From assembly GCA_028690155.1 (NCBI GenBank), contig JAQVBU010000001.1:124001-188000 (forward strand): a stretch of 64,000 nucleotides of DNA, written 5' to 3'. This DNA is from Alphaproteobacteria bacterium (GTDB taxonomy: Bacteria > Pseudomonadota > Alphaproteobacteria > UBA9219). Of this stretch, positions 44,718-53,014 are shown piece after piece. A program made the position numbers and the translations under genes. Each line of letters opens with the position of its first letter. Positions within the stretch are counted from its first letter, which is position 1. Below the pieces are notes generated by a model, which ran no database searches, was not told where the DNA came from, and worked only from the letters and a program-made list of their open reading frames with translations.

Positions 44718-44948
44718 ATGGAAGAAGTTCACTTCAATGTTTATCAGCTTTCAAAGCGGTGGGGTCTTGCTCCCGGAACATTGGATCGCTGGCGGCAACG
44801 CGGCAGAGGCCCGCGTTTTCTAAAAATTGGGAACCACGTCGTTTACCGCCTTTGCGACATTAAGGCATATGAAGAGCAGCAAGTTCATCAGATCACCGAC
44901 AAGGACCCCGGCATCCCGTTAGATTCCTCGAGTTCTAGAGCCGCGTGA
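44718..44948 (+). CDS. Helix-turn-helix (AlpA/excisionase-type) protein
   Basis: A 76-residue MerR/AlpA-like DNA-binding protein: FNVYQLSKRWGLAPGTLDRWRQRGRGPRFLKIGNHVVYRLCDIKAYEEQQ is a textbook winged-helix of the excisionase family. ATG 44718 has GGAG upstream. It lies just after the TTTC(G/A)GGC cluster, before the replication-type gene, and may be the excisionase or an early regulator. Confidence 0.8.
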   Translation: MEEVHFNVYQLSKRWGLAPGTLDRWRQRGRGPRFLKIGNHVVYRLCDIKAYEEQQVHQITDKDPGIPLDSSSSRAA

Positions 44949-45964
44949 TTGGCTGCTTTATGAACAACGCAAATCCATGGAGTAAGTTTTTTTGGAATGA
45001 CTGGGAGAACGACCCAGCGCTTCGCTTGTGTTCTTTTGCGGCGCAAGGCCTCTGGATGCGGCTTCTCTGCATCGCGGCAAAATCTAGCCCGACCGGCTTC
45101 GTAGCCGTGGCAGGACGACCCTGTTCCTCGACGGACATCGCACGTTTGAGCGGTGTTTCCGAACAGGAGGTTGAATTGCTACTCGGCGAGCTTTCTCGGA
45201 ACGGCGTTTTTTCCCGCGATGCGCAGGGCCGCATTTATAGCCGACGCATGGTGCGCGACAACAAGAAGCGTTTCAAACTGCGCCAAAACGGCGCGAAAGG
45301 AGGACAGACCAGCTTTTTGAATGGCAAAGGAATTTTTGCCTTATCCGAGCAAAATGACAAGCAGCAGACCGAGCAAAGTTCCGAACCCCAGAAGCCAGAG
45401 TCCAGAGTCCATAAACCAGAATCTATACCCCCCGTAGGCCCCCCAGCGGCAAATGCGCACGCCGAGGTCAAGCCTCTCGCGGTGGATTGGATCCTGCCGA
45501 ATGACTGGCGAGAAATAGCGCTGTCTCGTGGCTGGATTGATGCAGCCATTAGTCAGCAAGCCGTTCGCTTTAAGCAGTATTTCAGTTTTGGCAAGGGAAG
45601 TGGGATCAAACGCAGCAATAAGGGCTGGCGTCAATCGTGGCTCAATTGGCTTGATCGCGAGATCAAAACAAACCCTGACGCAGCCAACTTTGGTCGAACC
45701 GATGCGGAAGATACGCCTCCTATCATCGAAGCGAGCCTTTCTGAAGACGTTCAGGCGCGATTGAAAATTCCATACGCGCCGAACGATATATTCATCCGGC
45801 GATGGCTTGCACCCTGCGCCTTTGACTTCAACGCAGGCATCATCATTGCGCCAACGCGCTTCCATGCGGATTTTCTTGCGTCTCAATACGCCGACGCCGT
45901 TAGGCGTGCCTTCGGTCGTGAAATGAAAATCGTCGCCAAGGACAAAGGGGCGACACATGGCTGA
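44945..45964 (+). CDS. Phage replication-type protein with N-terminal winged helix
   Basis: Up to 339 residues. NPWSKFFWNDWENDPALRLCSFAAQGLWMRLLCIAAKSS, then STDIARLSGVSEQEVELLLGELSRNGVFSRDAQGRIYSRRM, is the winged-helix start typical of phage replication initiators or DnaT-like proteins. A low-complexity linker (residues 125-160) follows, and the C-terminal part (PYAPNDIFIRRWLAPCAFDFNAGIIIAPTRFHADFLASQYADAVRRAFG) resembles a DnaA N-terminal-like helicase-contact domain. GTG 44945 overlaps the preceding stop; ATG 44960 is the alternative. Likely loads helicase at the phage origin. Confidence 0.65.
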   Translation: MIGCFMNNANPWSKFFWNDWENDPALRLCSFAAQGLWMRLLCIAAKSSPTGFVAVAGRPCSSTDIARLSGVSEQEVELLLGELSRNGVFSRDAQGRIYSRRMVRDNKKRFKLRQNGAKGGQTSFLNGKGIFALSEQNDKQQTEQSSEPQKPESRVHKPESIPPVGPPAANAHAEVKPLAVDWILPNDWREIALSRGWIDAAISQQAVRFKQYFSFGKGSGIKRSNKGWRQSWLNWLDREIKTNPDAANFGRTDAEDTPPIIEASLSEDVQARLKIPYAPNDIFIRRWLAPCAFDFNAGIIIAPTRFHADFLASQYADAVRRAFGREMKIVAKDKGATHG

Positions 45965-46595
45965 ACGTAAAATGCAGCGAGACATGCGCCCCGCTCCTCG
46001 TGCAAGAGGGCCTCCACCCGATTTCGATTTTTCTTTTATCCGAAAAATTTTGAAACAGGGGTTAATTATGTCCGCATCATCCGCATTAGAAAAAACCGTT
46101 CCCGTCTATTCATCTTCCTTCCGTCAATGCTCATTGTTGGCCGTAACGCTTGGCCTTCAAATGGGCTGGTCCGTTCACGAACGCAATGGCGAGATTAAAT
46201 TTGGCAGCGCTGCCTTTCGTTCCTCGGCTTATGAGGGCGAGGGCATGAAGTTTTTGCGCCTTCGCTACTGGCTTGAAGAGACATCGAAGAAATCCGGCGG
46301 CTTTGACGCTGTCATTTTTGCGGACATCCAAATCCATTCAAGCACGCAAAGCGCGGTGGTTTATGGTGGTTTTCTTGGCCAATTAACGGCATGGTGCGAT
46401 TGGCGGCAAATTCCCTACATCGGCGTACTGATGGCCGATGTCCGAAAATACGTCATCGGAAGCGATCTGACAGACCAGCAGCGTTTAATTGATGCCCTGC
46501 GGCGCAAAGGTTTTGTCTCGGCGTCAAAAGAAACGGCGGGGGCTTTGGCCGTGCTCGATTGGGCGCTGCATTACAAGGCACAGGAAAAATTATGA
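45957..46595 (+). CDS. RuvC-like phage protein, apparently catalytically degenerate
   Basis: 212 residues from ATG 45957 (AAGGGG site); ATG 46068 would trim 37. The body follows the phage RuvC-like family (GWSVHERNG..., GMKFLRLRYWLEE, FADIQIHSST, VVYGGFLGQLTAWCDWRQIPYIGV, RLIDALRRKGF, LAVLDWALHY). But the first catalytic Asp position (usually LDLGxxxGW) reads VTLGLQMGW, and the last acidic segment (usually NEADA) reads KETAGALA. If these alignments hold, the nuclease centre is lost and the protein may only bind branched DNA. It lies with replication genes. Confidence 0.65.
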   Translation: MAERKMQRDMRPAPRARGPPPDFDFSFIRKILKQGLIMSASSALEKTVPVYSSSFRQCSLLAVTLGLQMGWSVHERNGEIKFGSAAFRSSAYEGEGMKFLRLRYWLEETSKKSGGFDAVIFADIQIHSSTQSAVVYGGFLGQLTAWCDWRQIPYIGVLMADVRKYVIGSDLTDQQRLIDALRRKGFVSASKETAGALAVLDWALHYKAQEKL

Positions 46596-46801
46596 GGTGG
46601 CTTCCGCAGTCTTTTGGCGGCGAACGCCTTCCTGTCGAAGAAGTCAAACGCGACGGATGGCGCGAACAAGGCATTCTCGTCGTCTCAATCGCGGACAGTC
46701 GCCTGACGTGGCCAGAAAAAGAGATTCTCTGCCGAATTGGCGAAAAACTCTACGGCAAAACCGAAATCCCCATCGCACGAGATCATCATGAGCAAGATTA
46801 A
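46592..46801 (+). CDS. Small phage protein
   Basis: A 69-residue protein (MRWLPQSFGGERLPVEEVKRDGW...). The segment REQGILVVSIADSRLTWPEKEILCRIGEKLYGK looks like a compact alpha/beta unit and resembles small conserved proteins of alphaproteobacterial prophages. No function known. Overlaps the RuvC-like stop by 4 bases and the next gene by 14. Confidence 0.6.
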   Translation: MRWLPQSFGGERLPVEEVKRDGWREQGILVVSIADSRLTWPEKEILCRIGEKLYGKTEIPIARDHHEQD

Positions 46802-47183
46802 ACGCTGGACACAAAGTATGGTCGCCGATCAACTTGAAGACGCCGTGAGAACGCTTGAAAAGCTTCCCCCCGTTGTTGTCCAAGGATATTTTAACTTATG
46901 GCCGAAAATCAAATACACCGAACTTGAAATTCTGCAGCAGGAACGATTGCCGTTAAAGCTGCGTGCACGAACAGAAGAAATCACCCGTCTTGAAGAAACA
47001 TTTTCATGGATGGGGTGTCTCGAAGTCGAAGAACGCAAGCTGATCTGGAAGCGCGCCGCCAAGGTGCGATGGAAGAGCATTTGCAGGGAACTTGGTTGTG
47101 ATCGCAGCACCGCTTGGAGACAGTGGGTGCTCGCACTCACAAAAATCGCCACCGTTTTGAATAACCGAAACGCCCCCATCTAA
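46788..47183 (+). CDS. DUF6362-type HTH protein
   Basis: A 131-residue protein matching my memory of DUF6362: an N-terminal QLEDAVRTLEKLPPVVVQGYFNLWP segment, then a helix-turn-helix at the C-terminus (KVRWKSICRELGCDRSTAWRQWVLALTKIATVLN). Possibly a small-terminase-like or late regulator DNA-binding protein. ATG 46788 is chosen to overlap the preceding gene by 14 bases; the reading frame begins further upstream but without a ribosome site. Confidence 0.65.
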   Translation: MSKIKRWTQSMVADQLEDAVRTLEKLPPVVVQGYFNLWPKIKYTELEILQQERLPLKLRARTEEITRLEETFSWMGCLEVEERKLIWKRAAKVRWKSICRELGCDRSTAWRQWVLALTKIATVLNNRNAPI

Positions 47184-47584
47184 AATGTTGCAACATCTTT
47201 GCGCTCAACAAATGCAACAAATTCTGCAATCATTGGGTTCACGCTGCAAGATTTGCATCGTTAAAGTCGTTGTCTTCACTGTCATAGTGTTTGATAGTGA
47301 AAACAGTGAAACATCGTTTTCGGCTCTTTAGTGCGAAAAGCGTTGATGACTGTTTTCAGTGTGGACAGTGTCCGATACTGAAAACAACCAAAACAAGCCC
47401 CCGCTTCTTTTTCCCCCGCAAATTCTAGGGTCCTTCCGCGCCAAAAACGTATGAGGGCGGCAAGGGCGCAAAACCTCGCTAGCGACAGGGATTTATTTTT
47501 GGTTACAAGTGGTTACAGGTTACATCCGGTTACAAGTTACATCGATTTGTGAATAATTTTGGGAGCGTAGGGCGGATCGATTTC
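47184..47584. promoter_or_regulatory. Gene-free control/origin-like region with iterons and nested palindromes
   Basis: Five GTTACA copies begin at 47502, 47512, 47519, 47529 and 47536 (spacing 10-7-10-7, so a 17-bp period). A nested inverted repeat lies at 47352-47385: outer GTTTTCAGT/ACTGAAAAC, inner GGACA/TGTCC. Further AGTGAAAAC/AGTGAAAC copies sit near 47,300. The layout resembles an iteron origin or a multi-site operator controlling the methyltransferase gene that follows. Confidence 0.55.
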
Positions 47585-48811
47585 ATGACAAATTGGACAG
47601 CGAAGATGGCCGAACGAATTGAACTTTGGCCAACGGAGAAGCTTGTCCCTTATGATCGTAACCCGCGCACGCATTCTGCAGAACAGGTCGAGCAAATTGC
47701 GGCCAGCATCGTTGAATTCGGCTTTTTAAACCCCATTCTTGTCGACACCGCATCCGGCATCATCGCTGGCCACGGTCGTCTGATGGCCGCAAAGCAACTT
47801 GGGCTCAAAGATGTTCCTGTCGTTATTCTCGATCATCTAACTGACGATCAAAAACGCGCCTATGTCATCGCCGACAACAAACTGGCACTTAACGCCGGAT
47901 GGGATGAAGAACTTCTCCGCAAAGAAATGGAAGAGCTTGCGGCTAGCGGGTTCGATTTGCCCATCATTGGTTTTTCTGACGATGAACTTGCGGCCTTATT
48001 GGAGGGGGCAAACGATGGCGAGGGTCTTACCGATGAAGATGCGGTTCCGGAAGCTCCCGCCGAGCCAAACACAAAACCCGGAGATCTCTACATTCTTGGC
48101 AACCATCGTTTGCTTTGCGGCGACAGCACCGTTCTGGATGATGTTGAACGCGTGCTCGACGGCGCTTTGGCCGATATGGTCTTTACGGATCCTCCCTATA
48201 ACGTCGATTATGGAAACGCGGCAAAAGACAAAATGCGAGGAACCGATCGACGCATTATGAACGACAATCTAGGCGACGGGTTCGAACAATTTCTTTATGA
48301 CGTTTGCGTCAACATGCTGGCCGTCTGCAAGGGCGCGCTTTATGTTTGCATGTCGTCGAGCGAACTTCATACGCTACAAAAAGCCTTCGTTAGCGCTGGC
48401 GGAAAATGGTCCACCTTCGTTATCTGGGCCAAGAACACCTTCACGCTAGGCCGCGCTGATTACCAACGGCAGTATGAACCAATCCTCTACGGCTGGAAGC
48501 AAGGCAACGATCATTTTTGGTGCGGCGCGCGCGATCAAGGCGACGTCTGGTTTGTAAACAAGCCCGTTAAAAATGATCTGCACCCAACAATGAAGCCCGT
48601 CGAGCTGGTCGAACGCGCCATTCAAAATAGCAGCAAGAGCCGCGACATCATTCTCGATTGCTTTGGTGGCTCCGGCACAACAATGATTGCCGCCGAGAAA
48701 ACAGAGCGACAAGCGCGATTGATCGAGCTTGATCCAAAATATTGCGACGTGATTGTCGCGCGGTGGGAGGAGTTCACAGGCAAGAAAGCTGAGTTAAAGG
48801 AAGCGCCGTAA
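47585..48811 (+). CDS. ParB-domain DNA methyltransferase (beta-class, orphan)
   Basis: 408 residues. An N-terminal ParB/Srx-like domain (about 10-100) has RNPRTHSAEQVEQIAASIVEFGFLNPILVD and IIAGHGRLMAAKQLG. The methyltransferase part has TDPPYNVDYG (motif IV, residues 201-210) before CFGGSGTTMIAA (motif I, 359-370), the beta-class order typical of N6-adenine or N4-cytosine enzymes. No restriction gene is adjacent, so it is an orphan phage methyltransferase, which may protect phage DNA or regulate it. ATG 47585 follows a weak purine-rich site. Confidence 0.9.
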   Translation: MTNWTAKMAERIELWPTEKLVPYDRNPRTHSAEQVEQIAASIVEFGFLNPILVDTASGIIAGHGRLMAAKQLGLKDVPVVILDHLTDDQKRAYVIADNKLALNAGWDEELLRKEMEELAASGFDLPIIGFSDDELAALLEGANDGEGLTDEDAVPEAPAEPNTKPGDLYILGNHRLLCGDSTVLDDVERVLDGALADMVFTDPPYNVDYGNAAKDKMRGTDRRIMNDNLGDGFEQFLYDVCVNMLAVCKGALYVCMSSSELHTLQKAFVSAGGKWSTFVIWAKNTFTLGRADYQRQYEPILYGWKQGNDHFWCGARDQGDVWFVNKPVKNDLHPTMKPVELVERAIQNSSKSRDIILDCFGGSGTTMIAAEKTERQARLIELDPKYCDVIVARWEEFTGKKAELKEAP

Positions 48812-48865
48812 GATGAATTGCCTGTAATTGTCATGCGTATTATAAGTTCGCTCAGGAGAACAGAC

Positions 48866-49306
48866 ATGAGCGAACATCTTTACACACCAATGACACCAGA
48901 ACTTCTTTGTTCAAACATTGAGGATAGTCTTACATTTTACACTAATATCCTTGGATTCTCGATCCAATACGCACGACCAGAAAATGGCTTTGCTATGTTG
49001 GAACGGCAAGGTTCGCGCATCATGCTTGATGAATTTGAGCCGGATAGCTCAAGAAGTTGGATTGCCGCTCCGCTTGAAAAACCATTTGGTCGGGGCATTA
49101 ACCTGCAAATTGAAACAAAATCAGTCGACGATCTTTATGCTTGCGTTCAAGAAGCCAACGCTCAAATTTTTCTTCCCATAGAAGAAAAATGGTATCGCGC
49201 TGATGATATAGAAGTTGGAACCCGCCAATTTATAGTTATGGACCCTGATGGGTATATGCTGCGGTTCTTTGAAGATTTGGGTGAACGTCCCTACATCCGC
49301 CAATAA
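48866..49306 (+). CDS. VOC-family (glyoxalase/bleomycin-resistance-like) protein, prophage cargo
   Basis: A 146-residue VOC fold: PELLCSNIEDSLTFYTNILGFSIQYARPENGFAMLERQGSRIMLDEF and the C-terminal VGTRQFIVMDPDGYMLRFFEDLGERP. This closely resembles bleomycin-binding proteins. AGGAG precedes ATG 48866. Codon use and base composition are lower in GC than the adjacent genes. It is not a normal phage function and probably is a lysogenic-conversion (moron) gene; actual ligand unknown. Confidence 0.8.
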   Translation: MSEHLYTPMTPELLCSNIEDSLTFYTNILGFSIQYARPENGFAMLERQGSRIMLDEFEPDSSRSWIAAPLEKPFGRGINLQIETKSVDDLYACVQEANAQIFLPIEEKWYRADDIEVGTRQFIVMDPDGYMLRFFEDLGERPYIRQ

Positions 49307-49356
49307 ACTGACGACTTCTGCATAATCGCTCCCGCTAAATCAAATAATAGCAATTT

Positions 49357-49404
49357 GATTATCCACTAATTGACTGGATAATCTGCGCGAACAGAGCGTT
49401 CATG
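49357..49404 (+). promoter_or_regulatory. Palindrome and conserved leader before DUF3489 gene
   Basis: GATTATCCA and TGGATAATC (49357-49383) form a perfect 9-bp inverted repeat. Then comes GCGAACAGAGCGTTCATG (49387-49404), which recurs with one change at 49798-49815 before the next gene. It is a paired promoter/operator unit. Confidence 0.5.
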
Positions 49405-49423
49405 CTGGCGAAAGGAGACCATC

Positions 49424-49738
49424 ATGAGCAAAAGAAAAGAGACAAAGACTTCAGGCGACCCTGCGTCCCGAAGCAAAAATAAGAAGCGGGAACCAACGCT
49501 GTCAGAAACGAAAGAGCCAAAGGAAACAAAACTCGCGACAATTATCAGGCTGCTATCTCGGCCTGAAGGTGCGACACTTTCCGACATAATCGAGGCGACT
49601 AGTTGGCAACCGCATACGGTTCGCGCCGCGCTTTCTTATGCGTTGGGCAAGAAACGTGGTTACCAAATCGTTTCGGATAAACCACAGGGCGGACAACGCA
49701 TCTACAAAATCGCGGGTCAGGCAAAAGACGATCATTAG
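49424..49738 (+). CDS. DUF3489 protein
   Basis: A 104-residue protein: a basic, disordered start (about 40 residues rich in Lys/Ser/Glu), then a winged-helix domain with TKLATIIRLLSRPEGATLSDIIEATSWQPHTVRAALSYALGKKRGYQIVSDKPQGGQRIYKI. This is DUF3489, common in alphaproteobacterial prophages next to DUF2924-recombinase modules. Probably a DNA-binding regulator. GAAAGGAG precedes ATG 49424. Confidence 0.88.
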   Translation: MSKRKETKTSGDPASRSKNKKREPTLSETKEPKETKLATIIRLLSRPEGATLSDIIEATSWQPHTVRAALSYALGKKRGYQIVSDKPQGGQRIYKIAGQAKDDH

Positions 49739-49777
49739 ATGATCATCATTGCCAGTTATTCGCAAGGAAACAATCGC

Positions 49778-49815
49778 TTATCTAGTTGATAATAAATGCG
49801 AAAAGAGCGTTCATG
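49778..49815 (+). promoter_or_regulatory. Second copy of the leader/operator unit
   Basis: TTATC-5-GATAA at 49778-49792, then GCGAAAAGAGCGTTCATG at 49798-49815, 17 of 18 identical to the leader upstream of the DUF3489 gene. It suggests shared control of the two genes. Confidence 0.5.
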
Positions 49816-49842
49816 GTGTTGTTAAAACGAAAGGATAACGCT

Positions 49843-50073
49843 ATGGACAACACAGAAAAAGCCACCGTTACCAAGACGGTCATCGCCGCAAACCTTGATG
49901 GTCTGGCCCAGCGCCTTAGCGAGATGGCGCAACTCGCAAAAGAGGCCAGCGCTGCCATGCAGCAAGGGGAGCAAAACCAAGCCATCGGAACGGTGCTGTC
50001 CTTTGAAAGCCAGATTCCTGAAATCGAGGCTTTATTCAAGACAGCGATCCTAATGCATCGCGGCACGATTTAA
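49843..50073 (+). CDS. Small helical prophage protein
   Basis: A 76-residue protein with one long helix (NLDGLAQRLSEMAQLAKEASAAMQQGEQNQAIGTVLSFESQIPEIEALFKTAIL). Not recognised. ATG 49843 has AAAGGA upstream and the conserved leader. Its stop overlaps the next start by one base (TAATG). Confidence 0.65.
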   Translation: MDNTEKATVTKTVIAANLDGLAQRLSEMAQLAKEASAAMQQGEQNQAIGTVLSFESQIPEIEALFKTAILMHRGTI

Positions 50074-50591
50074 TGGGGGCCGCCATGACTGACACCGACG
50101 CCCTTCTTGAAACCATTGCCAAACAGCAACTCGATATCGAAACGCTAAAAACACGAAATTCCGACAGCCTCGATTTTCATGAAGTCAGCGTATGGAGCCT
50201 GCGCTCCGCCTTGCTTTGCGTATTTGAGGCAGGCCGCAGCGAAGGCAAAACCAAGAAACGTTTTGTTGAAACAGGAAAGGCGGGGACTTGCTACCAAGCA
50301 ACTATTGAAGCCAATTACAACGACCTTGTCGAAATTTGGGGCCAGCCATCAAAGGGCGACAATTATAAGACTGAGGCAGAATGGGTGATCCGGTTGCCAA
50401 ATGAAAAAGTGGCCACGATCTACAATTACAAGAATAGTCGCGCCTATGCCGATCAGTATCCGGAAATCACATCCGTGCACGAATGGAATATAGGGGGACA
50501 TAGCGCCGAGGTTGTCGACAAACTGCTCGGCATGATGATCGGGCGCGCCAAATTGGTCTATCGCGCTGAAAGAGCATCTCATAAGGGCTAA
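50073..50591 (+). CDS. DUF6900-type two-domain phage protein
   Basis: 172 residues. The first ~55 (LLETIAKQQLDIETLKTRNSDSLDFHEVSVWSLRSALLCVFEAGRSEG) follow the DUF6900 pattern. The second part (YNDLVEIWGQPSKGDNYKTEAEWVIRLPNEKVATIYNYKNSRAYADQYPEITSVHEWNIGGHSAEVVDKLLGMM) resembles a stand-alone protein of many phages. The fusion looks natural. ATG 50073 overlaps the previous stop; ATG 50085 has a better site (GGGGGCC). Function unknown. Confidence 0.65.
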   Translation: MGAAMTDTDALLETIAKQQLDIETLKTRNSDSLDFHEVSVWSLRSALLCVFEAGRSEGKTKKRFVETGKAGTCYQATIEANYNDLVEIWGQPSKGDNYKTEAEWVIRLPNEKVATIYNYKNSRAYADQYPEITSVHEWNIGGHSAEVVDKLLGMMIGRAKLVYRAERASHKG

Positions 50592-50603
50592 CCGTGATTA
50601 ACG

Positions 50604-51119
50604 ATGGCGATGAATATCAGCGAGTATGCGCGTCATCGTGGTGTCTCCCACGTTGCGGTCATCAAGGCGCTTAATGATGGGCGCATCGAACGCGAATCGG
50701 ACGGTTCTATCGATCCGGTCAAGGCGGACGAAGCATGGGGCAAAAACACCAATCAAGCGCATAGCCGGAAAAGGGCAGCACCTGCAGAAGCGCCTGCGTC
50801 TGGCCCAAGCATGGGATCGGCAGGCCCGAATTTCGCGCAAAGTCGCGCGATCAAGGAAGCCTACAACGCTCGTCTTGCCAAGTTATCGTATGAAGAAAAA
50901 TCGGGCCAACTTGTATCCATCGACTCCGTAAAGATTTCTTGGTTTGGCACTTTACGCGTCCTGCGCGACCGCACGCTCAATCTTGCAGACCGCCTTGCGC
51001 CGCTCCTTGCAGCAGAAACGGATCCGCGAAAGGTTGCCGAATTGTTGGACACCGAACTTCGCCAGATACTGACCGACGCCGCTAATGACGTTCAAAACCT
51101 GAATAAGCCGACTGAATAA
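50604..51119 (+). CDS. Terminase small subunit (Nu1-like)
   Basis: 171 residues. An N-terminal winged helix (MNISEYARHRGVSHVAVIKALNDGRIERESDGSIDPVKADEAWGKNTN) followed by a linker and a helical part (SRAIKEAYNARLAKLSYEEKSGQLVSIDSVKISWFGTLRVLRDRTLNLADRLAPLLA) is the standard layout of lambda Nu1-type proteins. It recognises the packaging site. Overlaps the large subunit by one base. Confidence 0.88.
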   Translation: MAMNISEYARHRGVSHVAVIKALNDGRIERESDGSIDPVKADEAWGKNTNQAHSRKRAAPAEAPASGPSMGSAGPNFAQSRAIKEAYNARLAKLSYEEKSGQLVSIDSVKISWFGTLRVLRDRTLNLADRLAPLLAAETDPRKVAELLDTELRQILTDAANDVQNLNKPTE

Positions 51120-53014
51120 TGGACGCCATCCAAGAATGCCTAACGCACGCCGCCTTGGCGCTGCGACCGGACCCGCGTCTCAAGGTCTCGGAATGGGCTG
51201 ATGCGAACAGATTCCTATCGCAAACAGCTTCCGGCGAACCGGGGCCATGGCGTACCGAGCGCACGCCGTATTTGCGTGAGATTATGGACTGTCTTTCCCC
51301 CAGCAGCCCTGTCGAAAAAGTCGTGTTTATGAAAGGCGCGCAGATCGGAGGAACCGAGGCTGGAAACAACTGGATCGGCTACGTCATCCATCACGCGCCG
51401 GGACCGATGTTGGCCGTCCAACCCACGGTCGAAATGGCCAAGCGATGGTCAAAACAACGCGTTTCCGCTTTGATCGACAGCACGCCAGTTCTGCGCGACA
51501 AGGTCAAAGAGGCTCGGACGCGGGATAGCGGCAACACGATTCAAAGCAAAGAGTTTCCGGGCGGCATCCTCGTTATGACCGGAGCCAACAGCGCCGTGGG
51601 GCTTCGCTCCATGCCCGTCCGGTATTTATTTCTCGACGAGGTCGACGCATATGACTTTGACGTCGATGGTGAAGGCGATCCGGTTGGGCTGGCGACGCAG
51701 CGCACGATTACGTTTGCCAATAGAAAAATCTTTCTGGTCTCGACGCCAACGATCCAAGGATTTAGCCGGATCGAACTGGAATACGATCAATCCGACAAGC
51801 GCCGCTTCTGGATACCATGCCCGTCCTGTGGCGAGTTTCAGGTGCTTGAAGAAAAACGGGTTCAATGGGAAAAAGATCGTCCTGAGACGGCATCTTACTA
51901 TTGCGCTCTTTGCGGCAACGGCATTCCAAGTCATGCCAAGTTCTGGATGAACGCTCGCGGCGAATGGCGTGCGGAAGAACCGGGCAACGGTAAAGCTGCT
52001 GGATTTCATCTTTCCGGACTTTACAGCCCTTGGCTCTCTTGGCAGCAAATTGCAGAGCGTAAGATCGCGGCTAAGGACGATGCCGCGATGAAGGTTTACG
52101 TTAACACCATTGAGGCTCGTACTTGGGCGGAGTCCGGCGAAGCACCTGAATGGCAACGGCTCTATGATCGGCGCGAGAGTTATCGCCTTGGTACGGTTCC
52201 AGCTGGCGGCCTCTTTCTGACGGCAGGCATCGACGTTCAGGACGACCGTTTGGAAGCCGAAATCGTCGCATGGGGTCGTGAGCGTGAAAGTTGGTCAGTT
52301 GATTATCGCGTCTTACAAGGCCGTCCATCAGACCGTGAGGTTTGGGATGCGCTCGACTGCTTGTTAAATGAAGGCTTTACCCACTCCAGCGGCGTGCGTC
52401 TTTCGATTGTCAAGGCTGCCATCGATACGGGCGGTCACTATACGTCGCAAGTTTATGATTGGGTTCGCGGTAAACATGGGGACCGCGTCTTAGCGATTAA
52501 GGGCGTTCGTAGTCTCGGCGCGCCGATTGGGCTACCAAGCCACTCGGACGTCACGACGCAAGGTAAGCGCAAGCGACGCGGTCTTTTGATCTGGCCTGTC
52601 GGATCGGCCTTTTGTAAATCAGAACTTTATGGATGGCTTCGCAAAGACAAGCCAACCGATGAACGATTGGAAGCTGGCGAACCACATCCGGTCGGCTTCT
52701 GTCACTTTCCAAAATATGACGAAGAATATTTTCGGCAACTGACTGCCGAGCGCCTCGTGACGAAAAAGGACTCCTACGGCTTCCCTCGGCGCGAATGGCA
52801 CAAGATGCGCGAACGCAATGAGACTTTGGACTGCCGCGTCTATGCGCGCGCGGCTGCTTCCGCCTACGGCATTGATCGCTTTACCGACGCTGTTTGGAAG
52901 AAATTGGAAATGGCGCTGGGGCAAGTCACTGAACCGCAAGAGCCTACGCAAGAAATCCAAGAGAAAGCGCATCCGACTGTCAGTCGTCGTGTGATCAGGA
53001 GCAGTTATCTATGA
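51119..53014 (+). CDS. Terminase large subunit (GpA family)
   Basis: 631 residues of the GpA family. The N-terminal ATPase has VSEWADANRFLSQ, MKGAQIGGTEAGNNWIGYVIHHAPG (about 71-95) and Walker B RYLFLDEVDAY (about 168-178). A zinc-ribbon-like pair (CPSCGEF, CALCGNG) sits in the middle, and the C-terminal nuclease domain has FLTAGIDVQDDRLEAEIVAWG, AAIDTGGHYTSQVYDW and ETLDCRVYARAAASAYG. It packages the phage genome. ATG 51119 overlaps the small subunit stop. Confidence 0.96.
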   Translation: MDAIQECLTHAALALRPDPRLKVSEWADANRFLSQTASGEPGPWRTERTPYLREIMDCLSPSSPVEKVVFMKGAQIGGTEAGNNWIGYVIHHAPGPMLAVQPTVEMAKRWSKQRVSALIDSTPVLRDKVKEARTRDSGNTIQSKEFPGGILVMTGANSAVGLRSMPVRYLFLDEVDAYDFDVDGEGDPVGLATQRTITFANRKIFLVSTPTIQGFSRIELEYDQSDKRRFWIPCPSCGEFQVLEEKRVQWEKDRPETASYYCALCGNGIPSHAKFWMNARGEWRAEEPGNGKAAGFHLSGLYSPWLSWQQIAERKIAAKDDAAMKVYVNTIEARTWAESGEAPEWQRLYDRRESYRLGTVPAGGLFLTAGIDVQDDRLEAEIVAWGRERESWSVDYRVLQGRPSDREVWDALDCLLNEGFTHSSGVRLSIVKAAIDTGGHYTSQVYDWVRGKHGDRVLAIKGVRSLGAPIGLPSHSDVTTQGKRKRRGLLIWPVGSAFCKSELYGWLRKDKPTDERLEAGEPHPVGFCHFPKYDEEYFRQLTAERLVTKKDSYGFPRREWHKMRERNETLDCRVYARAAASAYGIDRFTDAVWKKLEMALGQVTEPQEPTQEIQEKAHPTVSRRVIRSSYL

